Shown: piece by piece, positions 44,690 through 56,487 of the stretch
Layout of the letters: the number at the start of each line of letters is the position of its first letter
Position numbering within the stretch: the stretch's first letter is position 1
Assembly (NCBI GenBank): GCA_030248195.1
Contig: JASAND010010598.1
Coordinates: 1 to 64,000, forward strand
Direction: 5' to 3'
DNA length: 64,000 nt
Source: Trissonchulus latispiculum
Taxonomy: Eukaryota > Nematoda > Enoplea > Enoplida > Ironidae
Notes under the pieces: model-generated
Database searches by the model: none
What the model was told of the DNA's origin: nothing
What the model saw: only the letters and a program-made list of their open reading frames with translations
Translations under genes and position numbers: made by a program

Positions 44690-45370
44690 CATGCGCGGGG
44701 TAACAATTTAGATGCGCGGCTTAAAATATTAATGCACTTTGTTGCGCGAAGGTAAAACTTTTATTGCTCGGGGGTAAAAATTTGGTTTTGCAGGAAAATA
44801 TTTTAAGGCACTTTGATGCGCTGGGGTAAAAATTTTGTTGCGCTGGATAAAATCTTTATCCGCTTTGCTGCGCTGGGATAAAAATTTTGTTGCGCGGCGA
44901 TGAAAGTTTTGTTGCGCAGGACAAAATTTTGATACGCTTTGTTGAGCGGGGGTAAAAACTGTACTGAGCGAATTTGCTGCTCGAGTTAGAAATTTCATTG
45001 CACGGGATAAATTTCTAATACTCTTTTGTTGCGCGGTGGTAAAAACTTTGTTGCGCGGGGCAAAATTTTGATGCGCTTTGTTGCGCGGGGGTGAAAATTT
45101 TACTGAGTTGTAGTAAAATTCGCTACTTGAGTTAGAAATTTTGTTGCACGGGATAAATTTCTAATACTCTTTTGTTGCGCGGGGGTAAATTTTGCTGCGC
45201 GAGATAAAATTTTTAGTCGCTTTGCTGCGCGCTGGTTAAAATTTTGTTGCGCGGCGATAAAAATTTTCTGCACTGGATAAAATCTTGACGCGCTTTCCTG
45301 CGCGGGGTAAAAATTTTACTGCGCGGGGGTAAAATTTCTGCTGCGCACTGCGCGAGGGTAAATTTTTCCT
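44690..45370. repeat. Degenerate tandem array of TTGCGCGGGGGTAAAA
   Basis: About 25 short irregular units built from TGCGC, GGGTAAAA and TTTTG. Minus-strand open frames here (for example 44998-44729) are repeat translations, not genes. Similar motifs lie at 41660-41690. Confidence 0.75.
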
Positions 45371-45404
45371 TGCCTGCACATGTGTAGGAGTTGTGCAGGC
45401 ATTG

Positions 45405-46290
45405 CCCATGCGTGATGATGATGTTTTGGTTACCAATGCTACCGAATTAGAGCACCTAGACAAACTCCTGGAAATTTTTCTATGCTGTTCCAGAGAGAAC
45501 GTTATTTTCAAACGTTCCAAATGCGAGTTTGCTAAGTTTCCATGTCATTCTTGGGGCACGTGCTTCCGGAATTTCTACCGATCCAGAAAAGATACGTGTG
45601 GTAAAGGAATTTCCAGTTCCTCAGAACGTGAAAGATGTGCAATGTTGTCTGAGGCTGTCTATTACCGGCATTTCGTGCCAAATTTGTCTAAAATAGCCCC
45701 TCCTTTAAAAAGGACGCCGACATTATTTGGGACAGCGGGTTCCAGCAGGCATTCGAAACTCTGAAAGAGAAACTTATTTCTGCTCCGGTACTAGTATACC
45801 CGGATTTTTCTAAACATTTCACCCTGGCCGCAGACGCAAGTTTTGAGGATATAGCAGCAGTGTTGCAGCAAACAGACGAGCAAGGCAAGCTTCATTCCGT
45901 TGCGTATGTTGCCCGGGTGCTGAATATCTCTGAGAAAAAGAAAGAAAAACGATCATGTGACAGAGTTGGAAGCTTTGGCTATTTTCTTTAGAATATCATA
46001 TTCCCAAAATTACTTTTCTACGAATTTGATGTTACAACAAACCATAAAGCTTTGGAAAACATGCTCGGTGACCAGGTAGTGCCAAAAGCGGCGCTTGGTC
46101 GCTTAGCTCGGTAACGTTCATTTTTACAATCTTTTCGATTTCGTGTTAATTAGCGCCCAGGGGCCACGAACGGGGCTCTGGACGCTTTTTCCAGAAATCC
46201 CCCGTTTGAGGCAGATTCCTTTGCGGACCATGCAAAGTTGTCAGAATTTTCATTTTCTCTTACTGACAAGAATTTGGAACAAAAATAATG
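45405..46290 (+). pseudogene. Ty3/gypsy pol, catalytic end of reverse transcriptase and RNase H
   Basis: It starts at the DDDVLVTNAT catalytic box, then ELEHLDKLLEIF, KRSKCEF and YYRHFVPNLSKIAPPL. In another frame comes the RNase H part with ISAPVLVYPDF, FTLAADASF and TTNHKALENML. At least two frameshifts and several stops show it is dead. It continues the fragment ending near 41640; integrase was not found. Confidence 0.88.
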
Positions 46291-46429
46291 GTAGAATCTG
46301 GTAGAAGCGTATATACCCGCAAAACTTCTTCAGCTCATTTTGTTAGGGATGGGATACTATACCGAAAGCTAAAATTACGACGTAGGACGCTCTGGAGCTC
46401 GCAGTTGTTCCAAAAGCCTGATACGTATT

Positions 46430-47460
46430 CCATGAATTGCTTGCTGTTATTAGAGGTGGGGCCGGTTCCACTAGAACCGGTTAGAACCGGAACCGAACCG
46501 GAAGGATTTTTAGAACCGGAACCGTCAGGATATGGAACCAGCCACCGCCCGGTTCCATGCTTAAAAACTGGACTTGAACCAATTTTTTGCAAGTCTAAAA
46601 TTTTGGATTTTGCAGTTGTCATTGACAGAGTCCATTACTAGTGACTCTAGTTTGCGCTGAAGCTTAAAAATGAAAGCGAAATAGGTAGGATGAAACTGAT
46701 TATATTTGTGGAAATTCACACTGTCTAACTAATTGAACAATTTTTGAAGTATAGTGGTGTAAATTTTAACAAATTTTTGGTTTGGCTTTTTGCATTTTAA
46801 ATTTTTCTTTCCTGTCTCCCTTCTCCAAATGTCCTTTTGAGTCAGCTAGATTCGAGAGAATGTGATGTCTACACGAAACAAAGAACGCGCCTGCTTTTCT
46901 GTATCAGTTAATACAACTGCTAGAAAAGTGGCGGGCAAATGAAAATGTTTTGACACCAGGCTTTGCACACGTAAACAAGAGGATAAGAAAGCTAAAGTAC
47001 CGCCAATGTGAAGTTTAGGTCTACGAATGTTAGTAAAACACACTGATTATTGAATAAAGCGAGTTGACTGATTAGAATTTAGGATAAGACTAGATCACTA
47101 GGTAACTGCGTGGTGTGTGATGCCAATGGAAAGAGCCCTAAGTCTACTTAAAGAAAATATTGAACAACAATAATTTTACTGTCAAAATCACGACCGAGCT
47201 GACACGACTCCAAAAATACAAGATCAAAACAACTACTCCAATACTTTCACATCAAATTCACATCAAATATAGAATTTGGTAAATTTACAGCGCCACTAAG
47301 TTCACAGAACAACTCAAACTTTACGACTAAACGTTGAACAAGCTAACCCCAAACCCGAATCAAACCCACACAGAATCCCCGACCGTCTAGCACTTTGTTC
47401 GAACCCAAGTGATCACTCAAGCGTGAACCAAATCGACGACTTAGCTAAAGTACCGGCGAA
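46430..47460. other. Repeat-derived stretch downstream of pol
   Basis: 46455-46560 is a cluster of AGAACCGG/CCGGTTC motifs, giving proline-glycine-rich frames on both strands that are artefacts. 46806-47010 is about 200 bp nearly identical to 55515-55725 (GAGTCAGCTAGATTCGAGAG, ACACGAAACAAAG), a dispersed or segmental repeat. No gene seen. Confidence 0.5.
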
Positions 47461-47472
47461 TTTAGACAAAAG

Positions 47473-48406
47473 TCACAGCCAGACTGCGACGTCTGAGCCA
47501 ACCCTGACTCCTCGGTCAAGGGGCCTACAAGGAATGTGATACGCCGGCTGGTTCACACTTTCTTTTAAAGGGGACCTCTGAGGTGACCCCTGCGGCGTAG
47601 GGACAAAAACTCCTTCTTGGCTTGGGGTCCGAGGGGGTGAACCCTCAGAAAGGAGAGACTGTTTTAAATCAGCTTCAAGGGGATCGTTTTCATCAGCAGA
47701 AGTGTTCGACGAAAGATCCATACCTTGGGAAGGTAACCCTTCCGGTTCCTTACATCATGTTGGGTGGCCGCCCGCTCATCCAACTTGCGCTGCTCAGGAT
47801 CCTTTTGCGCTTGAGACTTTTTCCGCCCTTTTTGAGAACTTTCCCCAGGTAACCCCATCAAAAAGGCTCCCGAACGCTTTGGAGGATTTGGACGCTGTGA
47901 CGCCCCCACAAAAAGGTCATCTTTCAGTATATGCACTGGGGGAAGCAAATGTCGAGGAGGCTTCTTAGACAAAATTTTGATATCCACCACCTTTTGCTCA
48001 GCTCTCTTCTTTTTCTCCCCTGGCGCTAATTTCTTAAACGGCGAACGAACAATATGGCCAATTTTCAAGCCAGTCAAAGCCCTCAACGGGCGATCTTCGA
48101 CCACGACAGACAAAACAGCTGTTTCATATTTTCGAAAAGTGGGAGACTGACCAACTTGTGCAACGGTTTTGAATTGCTTCAACAATAAAAACTCGTCCCC
48201 CGAAAAAGTTGGCACAAATGCAAAAGCTGCTGAATACCTAAAAGCAAATCCACAACGTCTCGAATCCCATATAAAAATTCATGTGGAGTCAAAAAAGACA
48301 TAAGACCATGCGTGGATTTCGATTTACATTGAGACTCCGGATATTTCAAAATATTCCACTGAATCCACCCCAGGGAAATTTCGTCGCGAGCTTGACTTGG
48401 CGGCAT
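47473..48406 (-). pseudogene. Frameshifted ORF of unknown function
   Basis: Three overlapping minus-strand frames follow each other: 48406-48179 (start MPPSQARDEISLGW), 48215-47664 (GDEFLLLKQF, EDRPLRALTGLKIGHIV, a Lys-rich SPFKKLAPGEKKK) and 47721-47473 (a Ser/Pro-rich tail). Restoring two single-base shifts would give about 300 residues. The first shift falls in a T5/G5 run. No domain was recognised; the basic middle and Ser/Pro tail would fit a nucleic-acid-binding retroelement protein, but this is a guess. Confidence 0.5.
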
Positions 48407-48429
48407 GATCTGATTGCCCTGGTCATCAA

Positions 48430-49260
48430 ACCATAAATGTGGAGACCGGCGTGGATGTTCAGGGTATATTATACTACGGTATATTATACTATTATACTAT
48501 TATACTACGGTATACAGTATATTATACTTATATAATGTATTGTGCAGCCAATAACGGGTGTTGTCGGGTCAAAGCTCTACATACCATGCATAGAAACTTT
48601 GTTTCGTCCTGCCCGCCGTGTACACGGTACAGTACCTAAATTTTGCAAAAATACTCTGCAAATATAGTGCTTTGTTATAACTGTGTAAAAGCATCATACA
48701 TGAGTAACAATTTTTATGCGACATGCGAGGAACGCGAAAAAATTGGACATTATAGGTACGCACTGCATACGGATGGACGATTAATTTTATGAACTGTAGT
48801 TAAACAAATGGGCCCAGATTTCCTCCACCTAACGCGTCTGGTATTGTCTCAACTTGTGCGAAAATACATGATTACGTTAATCTTTGTGTTCGTAAAGCTA
48901 GATTATATTTAAGATTATACAGGCTTGTGTGGCTTGGCTTGATACTGTGCGTGTCAATTACGCTCAATTACTTTGGCAGAATCGTTTGACACTTTGCGTA
49001 AACAACAAAAACTTTAAAAGCCAGACCTTTTACTAAGACATGCATGAAGTTAGGTTGCTAAGCCTCGCTTCAGAGTTTACAAATGCTAGACTGCTTTCTT
49101 GAACTATGAATGCCGGTTGCTCCAAAAATTCTAATCGTGACCTCAACGCACACCTGCTGTTGAATAGTAACAGTAATGAGGGAATGTTATTATACAACAG
49201 GTGTGAGTCTACGGAATTACATTATATTTGCAAATGGTCACTGTGACCAGTTTACCTCTA
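48430..49260. other. No gene seen; TATTATACTA-rich repeats
   Basis: A short TATTATACTACGG tandem lies at 48465-48530. The rest is AT-rich, with an inverted ACAACAGGTGTGAGT/ACACCTGCTGTTGA pair at 49150-49215. Confidence 0.4.
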
Positions 49261-49268
49261 AGTGAGAG

Positions 49269-49344
49269 TCACTTGGGGCGGAAGAACGGCGAGTTCTGCA
49301 GCTCCGTTAATTGAGTGAAGTCTGGCTCGCTGACAGGTTGCAGG
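49269..49344 (-). CDS. Membrane protein gene, last exon
   Basis: The acceptor TTTAGCTTGCAG precedes 49344; the frame runs VSEPDFTQLTELQ and ends NSPFFRPK and TGA at 49271-49269. An alternative acceptor six bases upstream in the same tract would give a different tail; the chosen one has the better pyrimidine tract. Confidence 0.55.
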
Positions 49345-52300
49345 CTGCAAGCTAAAGCATAAGTCTGAAGCTTATTTATTTCATTTCTACTTGCACCAAA
49401 AAATTAATCATCAGTCTCATATTTCAAACTACTCTGTTGTTGCGATAGTTGGACAATGAATCTTGAATAGACCTTAAAGTAAAGAGCTGTGAGTTAATCT
49501 GGAAAATTCACTGATTTAGCTTATATATTTAGGTGTCTGATTATATATAGCAGGTCAAAACGCCAAACAATTTTAGGTTTCTAATTTTTTAAAAATTGCT
49601 TACGTTTGAGACGGCGAATGCTGGGACAACATTGGAATAATTTCTCCGTGTGTTATCGATCTTCGAGGTGTTCTTCTGGGAGTTGAACTGAAATTCAAAT
49701 TGATTAAACAGGTAAGCTAAGGAAATCGATGTTTCATCTTGATAATCTTCCTAGAACATCTAAGTCAGTGAATTTTTTTAATTTTGTGAGAAGTTCATAA
49801 TTAATAATAATCGGCCTGGCCGGAAACGTGTTCACACCAATTTGCACTGATTTTTATTAGGTGAACTAGGCCTGATTGGATAAACATTTTGAAATTTTAA
49901 GCACTCCAAATTTCATAACTTGAAATTCAAAATTGGCCTACCGCCTCTTTAGCATTCGTTTTTCGAGGTAACAAGTTGCGATGAGCAACAGCACAATGAC
50001 GATGACGACGACAACAATCACTACAGTCCATATGATGGCATCTAAAAAAATTCTATAACAGTTTATATATGCGATGCGATGCGATCCAAGAAATCATTTA
50101 ATCAAACATTCAAATTCCAACTTTAAAATTCCAGGTTTGAAATTAATACAGTTTACTTTTATAAAAGGTTTAAAAATGTATTTATATACCTCGAAGCTTC
50201 TCAGAAAATTCTTCGAATCTGCTATCAAAGTCATTGACAGTCTGACCGAGATTTTCAATGGTTTCTGAAATTAAACGGTTACAGGAATGTATTACAGGCG
50301 GTGATTCTTCCGAATACGCACACATGTGTCTAAACTTAGCAAAACTTAACCAACCGATTTACGCTGTAAAACATTTCCTAGCAGTCATCTATTTTTGATG
50401 ATCGCTGTTGTCATTCAAGAAAAATTGATTAATAACAGTTACCTAATATTGCTGGCTTATGTCAATCTTTTAAACTGGGGCATGACCTTAACGGCTGACC
50501 CCCCACAAACGTGTATGTTCACTTCAAAGAAATTCGCAGCTATCTTTGCGCTTTAAAGCTCGATGCAGACACAAATTGGACGAACGCAGGCGTTGTGTTT
50601 TCGAGCTTTAACACGTAAAGGTACAGCGAATGAGCTTACAGAAACGTGTACAGGGTACACATTTGTGAGGGTCAGCCGTTAGCGTGCAGAGCATGTACCT
50701 TGAACTGATAGCAGACAGCCTGCCTGCAGTCACACTCTTATCTATTATGTACTCTAGCTTTAAAGGAAGACTTCAATAAAAAATGGCTTCTAGGTGTTTA
50801 CCTATGGTGTCATTATTTTCTTTGTTTTGTATATTATTGCATTTTGTACCTTGTAAAATACCCAGATTTTACGGCATGTTCCTATCTGTTTATTGTAACC
50901 TGTGCGTGTGACCTAGATTAGTATTTCCCCTATATATTTGGACATTTAACCCCTAATCATGTTTATTTGGACATTTTCCTGAACTCTTTGATTATTTATT
51001 TGGACTTTCATATATTTGGACAATACATATATTTGGGATTTAACGCTGACAGTATTCTTGCACTATGTTATATTTGCTTGTTAATAGTGCAGTATATACT
51101 GTGGTCTACTTATAATGTCTGAAAATTTTCATGAGATCAAATTTACTACTTCTCTTTTTATCGAATTTTGTGAACTTCACTCTCAAAGCTGAGAAGCCTA
51201 CCACTGCCAAAGACTAAAAATTAGAATATGTAAAAAAATTTTCTAGACCAATAAGTATATATAGCATAAAATTTATTTACCTTCTATTGTTAAAGTCCAG
51301 CCGGCCCTACGGTTGAAGACGTTTCGTCCACCCGAACCCACCCCGAGCTCCCTCTACAGATCTTCGACCTCCAGCTCTACCTTAGCCTCCAATACGCTGA
51401 GTTTTCATCTCTTACTGAAAGATGCTTTAAGCTTCTGCAACTGACTCCTTATCCTTATTATAATTTAGCATCTGTTGTAAAATGCTATACGATAAACCAC
51501 AGCCAATCAGGGCCCACCAGGCCCCAATTAAATAAGCCTTATTTCACGAAGAAGGCTCAGAACAGGGCCTGTCCACATACCAGGCCTCCTTGGCTTTTCC
51601 GGATGCTGATTATTATTCATGATCAATTAATCAAAAAAAATTATAAAATTTGATATCTAAAAACAAATAAACATGGAAAAACGCTAGTTAATGTTACTGC
51701 TCCTCCTCCGTCTCCGCTTGCTGTTGCTGCTACGGCTGCTTCTTTCTTCCTCCTCCTCTTGCTGCTGCTGGAGCCCCGCCCCCTTAGGTCTTGACCCACC
51801 GCCTGATCCATTCCTTGCCTAAACATAAAAATAATTGAATTATTTTGTCTTGTTTCAAGAGTCTTGGTATTATAAATAGCAATGTTAAACAAAATAGGCT
51901 GCTGAAATTTAATAAAATAAAAGGCACTTGCAGGATTTTGGTATTTTCTATCTGAAATCTGTTCTTTTGAGTAGAGCTCTCTAATTCTAAAACAAAAATA
52001 TATTTATGTTATTCCAACTTAGCCCTTCCCCGTTGTTCAGTAAATAATCACTATTTACTGTCAGTGTGACCTTAATAACACATTCAATTATATTGAACCT
52101 TTGTGTTTACACCGCTACTGTTGCGTGAATCCTTTCAGCAATTTCATCAGTTTTCACAATATGATAAAATAAACACTCCGAATCTATTAAAAATTCAGTT
52201 TGCACCTGTTCCTAGCCTGCTCAGGTTTCAAAATGACTGTGTAAACAGTTAAATTTACCTTTAGAGGAAGATCAATTGAATGGACTAAAGTTCAGCCTAC

Positions 52301-54499
52301 AACAGAATAAATGTTATGTTAACACCTACATCTTTCCCTTTGTCCAGAGACTTTTTGCCTCATGCTATTTTCAAATTGTGTCATTTAGATAAAGGCTCTG
52401 TATTCACCTGTTCCTTCTTGAGTACTCAGCGGAATGTTAGTTCATGATAAAATTTCCACTTCTCATGTTTCCCTTACTGCAGAAATGGAATACTTTATTT
52501 ATGAACCGTTAAGTACAAGTTACCATCAACAAGCGGCATTTCTTTGGATTAAACTGCATAAGAAGTTTTCGTTAAAAACTTGGCGATTGTGAGACATTTC
52601 GCCACACTTGCTTTCCTTAGGTACTTGACCTTAGACTTCAACATCAAAAAAGGGTTTAACTATAATGTTAAAAGAGGGGGCAGTAGTTGCAAAAATTTAA
52701 GTATGTTCATTGCGTTTATTATATATTTGTTGTGTTTTCTACTTTGGTAACACTTTTATAGAATGTTATTAATGTACAAATATTAAATAATACATCATTA
52801 AAAAAATAAAATTTTTTGATTTAAATTACAAAGTTATCTTTATTGTCTTTGTAAACAGAATAAGTTCTAATTTAAAAATCTGAAAAATTTTGCAGGTGAA
52901 ACCAATAATTTCAAAATAAGCTGGCCAAAAATTGGACCTCTTACAGTTTGCGGTGCTCTTGAAGCTTTGAAAAACAATAGAGAACTTCTATTGATTACCG
53001 CTTTATTCCTGTAGTGTACAAAAACCGTCGTTTATCCTGCCCCCCTCCCTTTACTTCTTGTTTCCAATTGAGCGCAAACGCCGTTCTCCTTGGCATTTAC
53101 AAAAAGAGCAATTAAAGTGTGGCGAAGTGTCTCACTGCCAACTTCGTAGTGCACTTTGCATTATTCTCAATTACCAGCTTTTAAATTCCCAATCATGTTT
53201 GTCAGAATATCAAAAGAAGGCCCGTAATTGTCCAGAATTGCATTAATCCACAAAACATTACTTCCCCCTCGTAAGACATAACCGAAAGGCTTATAGGGAA
53301 CATTGGGGTTCCTTATTTTCCCTTTTTTATTTCTAGACTCTTTCACTGATATCTGCGTTTTTCATGCAACTAAGTAGTAACTGTAGATATGATACTAGTA
53401 AATATGCAGTCATCTCCCATTTAAATTGTGAAACTTTCGACCAATTTATTGAAACATTGCACATTCGCCAAGTTCAACTTTATTTGGGTCACATCACTTC
53501 CCTCAGACGCTTTAAAATGCGAGCGCCTCCCTTAAACTTTCTTTTTGTTTCACTTTATGTGCGAAATTCAAAACAGAGCCGACTAAAACGTGTTTCAAAA
53601 AACTTTTGAATAAAGTCTAGGCTATTTCTTTACTTTCAGTACCTCCCATTGTTGAGAGCCACTTTGTCTCTGTAAATCCCTACTTATTTAATTATCAAGA
53701 CGTTCCAATATTTATCGGATCTTTAACGATCCCACTAAATAACTCTCCTAGAATCAAACAAGTTAACTGACCTCCCTTTTACCTTTCACTAACATTTTAT
53801 CCTTTCCTCAATTTCCAAGTCCAATCATTAGCTTCTACTAGAATCTAAATTTAAATGCTTTTTTACGTCTGTAACGGCCTTTTACAAAAATTCTACAAAA
53901 TTCATTCTGGTCCATAAAAACTCCAGGTGTAACCTACAAATCTACTTTGATTTGGTTTCTCCCAAATTTAGAGCATTTTACACACCCGCTGGTTTTTTGA
54001 AACTTTGCAAATTTCACTTTTAGCTGTATTAAAATCTGCATATACATTTCCTTCTTCCTCTTGCTATGCCTGTACGGAAGCCAGCCCGCCAAAACTTAGG
54101 TTTTCCTTTTTATTAGACAGAAAGTTTACTTCACTTCACCTTGCAAATATTCCTGCATTTTTTAACTAATTTGAAGTATCATCCAGGTTTTTGGCTTTTC
54201 ATTCCAAACTGTTGTTCGTAGTTTGTGGTGGTTCTGGCGAAACCGTGCAATACTGAAATACAAATTTTCAAGCCTCTGGTTTTAATTTGATTGTATAAAT
54301 GTTATTTCTCAAAATGTAAATTTGCATCTTTGCGCATTTAGCGAATTAATTTAGGTAACATATATATTGCACGTAACATATATACTAAAATCAAAGCATT
54401 TTTAAGCCAAGTGTGTATCAAACAAAATAAGAATGAGAGAAATTGCTAAAAGAAACTAATAACTTACATAGCGTTGAAGATCAGTAACAAAGCGATCAT
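49269..54499 (-). CDS. Single-pass membrane protein gene, family unknown
   Basis: Six or seven small exons join without breaking frame: 54499-54468 (possible start), 51818-51698, 51353-51281, 50264-50190, 50041-49942, 49687-49604 and 49344-49269. The predicted protein is about 190 residues. It has a low-complexity Ser/Lys/Arg/Ala stretch, a short acidic helix (FDSRFEEFSEKLRD), one hydrophobic span rich in V and I, a basic stop-transfer and a cytoplasmic tail ending NSPFFRPK. All junction phases agree and all donors are GT. I recognise no family. The two upstream exons are the weakest part of the model. Confidence 0.6.
49604..49687 (-). CDS. Membrane protein gene exon, cytoplasmic tail
   Basis: The acceptor AATTTCAG and donor GTAAGC bound 84 nt. 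The peptide STPRRTPRRSITHGEI is basic and would follow the membrane span. Confidence 0.65.
49942..50041 (-). CDS. Membrane protein gene exon, transmembrane helix
   Basis: The acceptor TTTTTTTAG and donor GTAGGC bound 100 nt. The exon encodes a span of about 23 hydrophobic residues (IIWTVVIVVVVIVIVLLLIA) followed by CYLEKRMLKRR, a classic stop-transfer. This is the strongest exon of the gene. Confidence 0.75.
50190..50264 (-). CDS. Membrane protein gene exon, juxtamembrane helix
   Basis: The acceptor TTTAATTTCAG and donor GTATAT bound 75 nt. TIENLGQTVNDFDSRFEEF has heptad-like spacing of hydrophobic residues and may form a short coiled coil just outside the membrane. Confidence 0.65.
51281..51353 (-). 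CDS. Possible membrane protein gene exon
   Basis: The donor GTAAAT and exit phase 1 match the next exon; the peptide includes RNVFNRRAGWTLTIE. The acceptor (GATCTGTAG) is weak and another could be used. Confidence 0.4.
51698..51818 (-). CDS. Possible membrane protein gene exon, low complexity
   Basis: The acceptor TTATGTTTAG and donor GTAACA bound 121 nt. In the phase that fits both neighbours it encodes GSSSSKRRRKKEAAVAATAS. The underlying DNA is a GCAGCAGCAAGAGGAGG-type simple sequence, so the open frame alone means little. Confidence 0.35.
51830..54460. other. Presumed intron, AT-rich, nothing else supported
   Basis: Long T- and A-rich sequence. Open plus-strand frames at 53058-53246 and 53364-53609 lack motifs and splice context and are not called. 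Confidence 0.4.
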
Positions 54500-56350
54500 A
54501 ATCCACTCCAGTACCCTACTAAACGTTGGAAGAAAGTTTGCTAGACTGAAGGTCAAAAGTTATTGACCATAGTTTCCGGTTTCCAGCTGAGTTTGCCTAC
54601 CAGCTTAGCTGAAACGGAGAAGTTTTCTATAAGGGGGGAGGCGCTAACATTGTTTTGATTTTCTAGCTAAAGAAATTTATTAAAATGGTTTTTGAAAATA
54701 GTGTGTCCAACAGTACAGTGATGTAAATTTTAACAGATTTAAGATTTTTTTGCATCCTTAATTTTTCCGGCTACGCCTCAGCGTAGCCGGCTATTATACA
54801 TTATTCTGTATAATAGCTTTGCTCGGCTACATGTTAAAGCTCTGCTGTCAAATTTTGTCCTGTGTTGAATACGCAGGGGGGTTTGTGAAAAAATTGCAAA
54901 GCATTGCATTTAGGCATGTATATGTACACAGTATCATAATGGTAGATGTTTAAAGTTTCTGTTGGATTTCCTTTCTCATTCTGTTCCAATATGCAAATTA
55001 GGAAAAACTTGAAATAATCTGCTTCTTTGAATGAAGGGCTCCGGCTATTTTCAACATGCTATAACTGTGAATTCATGTAAGACTAACGTGAGCATTACTC
55101 CACCATATCTTTACGCTTCTAAAAAGTGGCGAAATTCCGCCACGGAGCCTTGCCTTAACGGCCGATGAAAGATTTGAAATTGCCGTTTTTCCCGGAACAA
55201 TAAAAAATCATTGCATCCAGCTTAAGCTGGACAAGTTTTCCAAATTTAAATTATATTGAAATTAAGTTGACATTTTACAATATTTTAGCACACATCATAC
55301 AATGCAGTAGTTAGTTAATGGTACTTGATAGTATAAAAGCCAGCTTTGGTTGAATTCAGTGTTGAACTTTAGAGAATTGCTATTTACGGATCTCGCAGAA
55401 ATGATATATTCAAGCTCAGGGAAAGGCTGGTCTGCGTAGCCGGCCCCGGACTGGGACACAGTCACAGCTCGATAGCTTACTCACAAGCTTTTGCATAAAA
55501 CTTCTGCTTGTTTCTTTCCTTTCTCCCTTCTCCAAATGCAGTCCTTTTGAGTCAGCTAGATTCGAGAGGATGTTATGTCTACACGAAACAAAGGATGCGC
55601 CTGCTTTTCTGTATCAGTTTCCCTGTTGTATATTACAACTGCTAGAAATGTAGCGGGCAAATGAAAATGTTTTGACACCCGCATTTACGCACGTAAACAA
55701 GAAGATAAGAAAGCTAAAGTACCTCCCACCTGAACTCAAACTTATTCTAAACAGATTTTGTGGACGTTTACCGAAATTAAATTTAAATTTCCAGGACCTT
55801 TATAATTAAATGTTAAATTCTACACAGTCAAATCGAGTAAATGTAGGAGGAAATTTTTAGTGCAGCTGGCGCCGACTCACTCACTGTTGACCCGCGGGTC
55901 ACAAGTTTTGACCCACACCCTACCCTACCCTACCCACGAATAGTCAATGTTGATTTAAAATTAATTCGTCTCAGACTTGCATATGCAATATATATGTTTC
56001 AGGATTTCCGCGAATATAAGCATAATTGTTCCACGTGATGTAACTGACTTGCTATACTCAAATTGGACGCTTTTCAATATTGCACGTAACATATATACTA
56101 AAATCAAAGCATTTTTAAGCCAAGTGTGTATCATACAAAAAAAGAATGAGAGAAATTGCTAAAAGAAACTATTAATAACTTGCATAGCGTTGAAGATCAG
56201 TAACAAAGCTATCATAATCCACTCCAGTACCCGACTAAACGTTGGAAAACCCCGACTAAACGTTGGAAGAAACTTTGTTAGACTGAAGGTCAAAGGTTAG
56301 TATGACCATTAGTTTCGGGTTTCCAGCTGGGTTTCCTTACCAGCTTAGGT
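54340..56350. repeat. Duplicated segment containing the candidate first exon
   Basis: 54357-54605 and 56070-56350 are closely similar: ACATATATACTAAAATCAAAGC, AGCGTTGAAGATCAGTAACA, ATAATCCACTCCAGTACCC and CCAGCTGAGTTTGCCTACC-like phrases. The 56.2-kb copy contains an extra GACTAAACGTTGGAA repeat. Between them is a 46.8-kb-type repeat at 55515-55760 and a short (TACCC)n run at 55919-55935. Confidence 0.75.
54468..54499 (-). CDS. Possible first exon with short signal-like sequence
   Basis: ATG at 54499 starts MIALLLIFNA and reaches a donor GTAAGT in phase 2, which fits the exon at 51818. The hydrophobic core is only about eight residues. The same bases read VDYDRFVTDLQRY in another phase, so the assignment is uncertain. 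Confidence 0.3.
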
Positions 56351-56487
56351 GAGAGGGAGAAGTTTGTCTAAGGCATCTGTTTCTGTTTAGAGAATTAAGC
56401 TTTAATTAATAATTATAATTCCTGAATTTGGTGCAATCCAAGGTCATGAGGCACCAATAGCTGAATAGCTGAACCGAGATTCTACCG

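Larger units (their letters stand above)
41631..45410. mobile_element. Composite insertion inside the gypsy pol
   Basis: CATGGGCAAT at 41631-41640 and its inverse ATTGCCCATG at 45401-45410 bound the sequence that separates the two halves of the reverse transcriptase. Contents in order: CGCGGGGGTAAAA motifs, an inverted copy of the GGTGATTCC MITE (41851-42200), the three-LTR miniature element (42911-44046), GAGACCGAG-type repeats (44210-44285), then a degenerate TTGCGCGGGGGTAAAA array. Whether the 10-bp ends are true element ends or chance is unsettled. Confidence 0.45.

Noticed and set aside
46335..46641. Frames on both strands rich in Pro, Gly and Thr
   Set aside because: They are products of the AACCGG-type repeat cluster.
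55915..55935. TACCC repeats resembling a telomere
   Set aside because: Only three to four units inside ordinary sequence; the unit does not match the TTAGGG animal telomere, and the run is too short.
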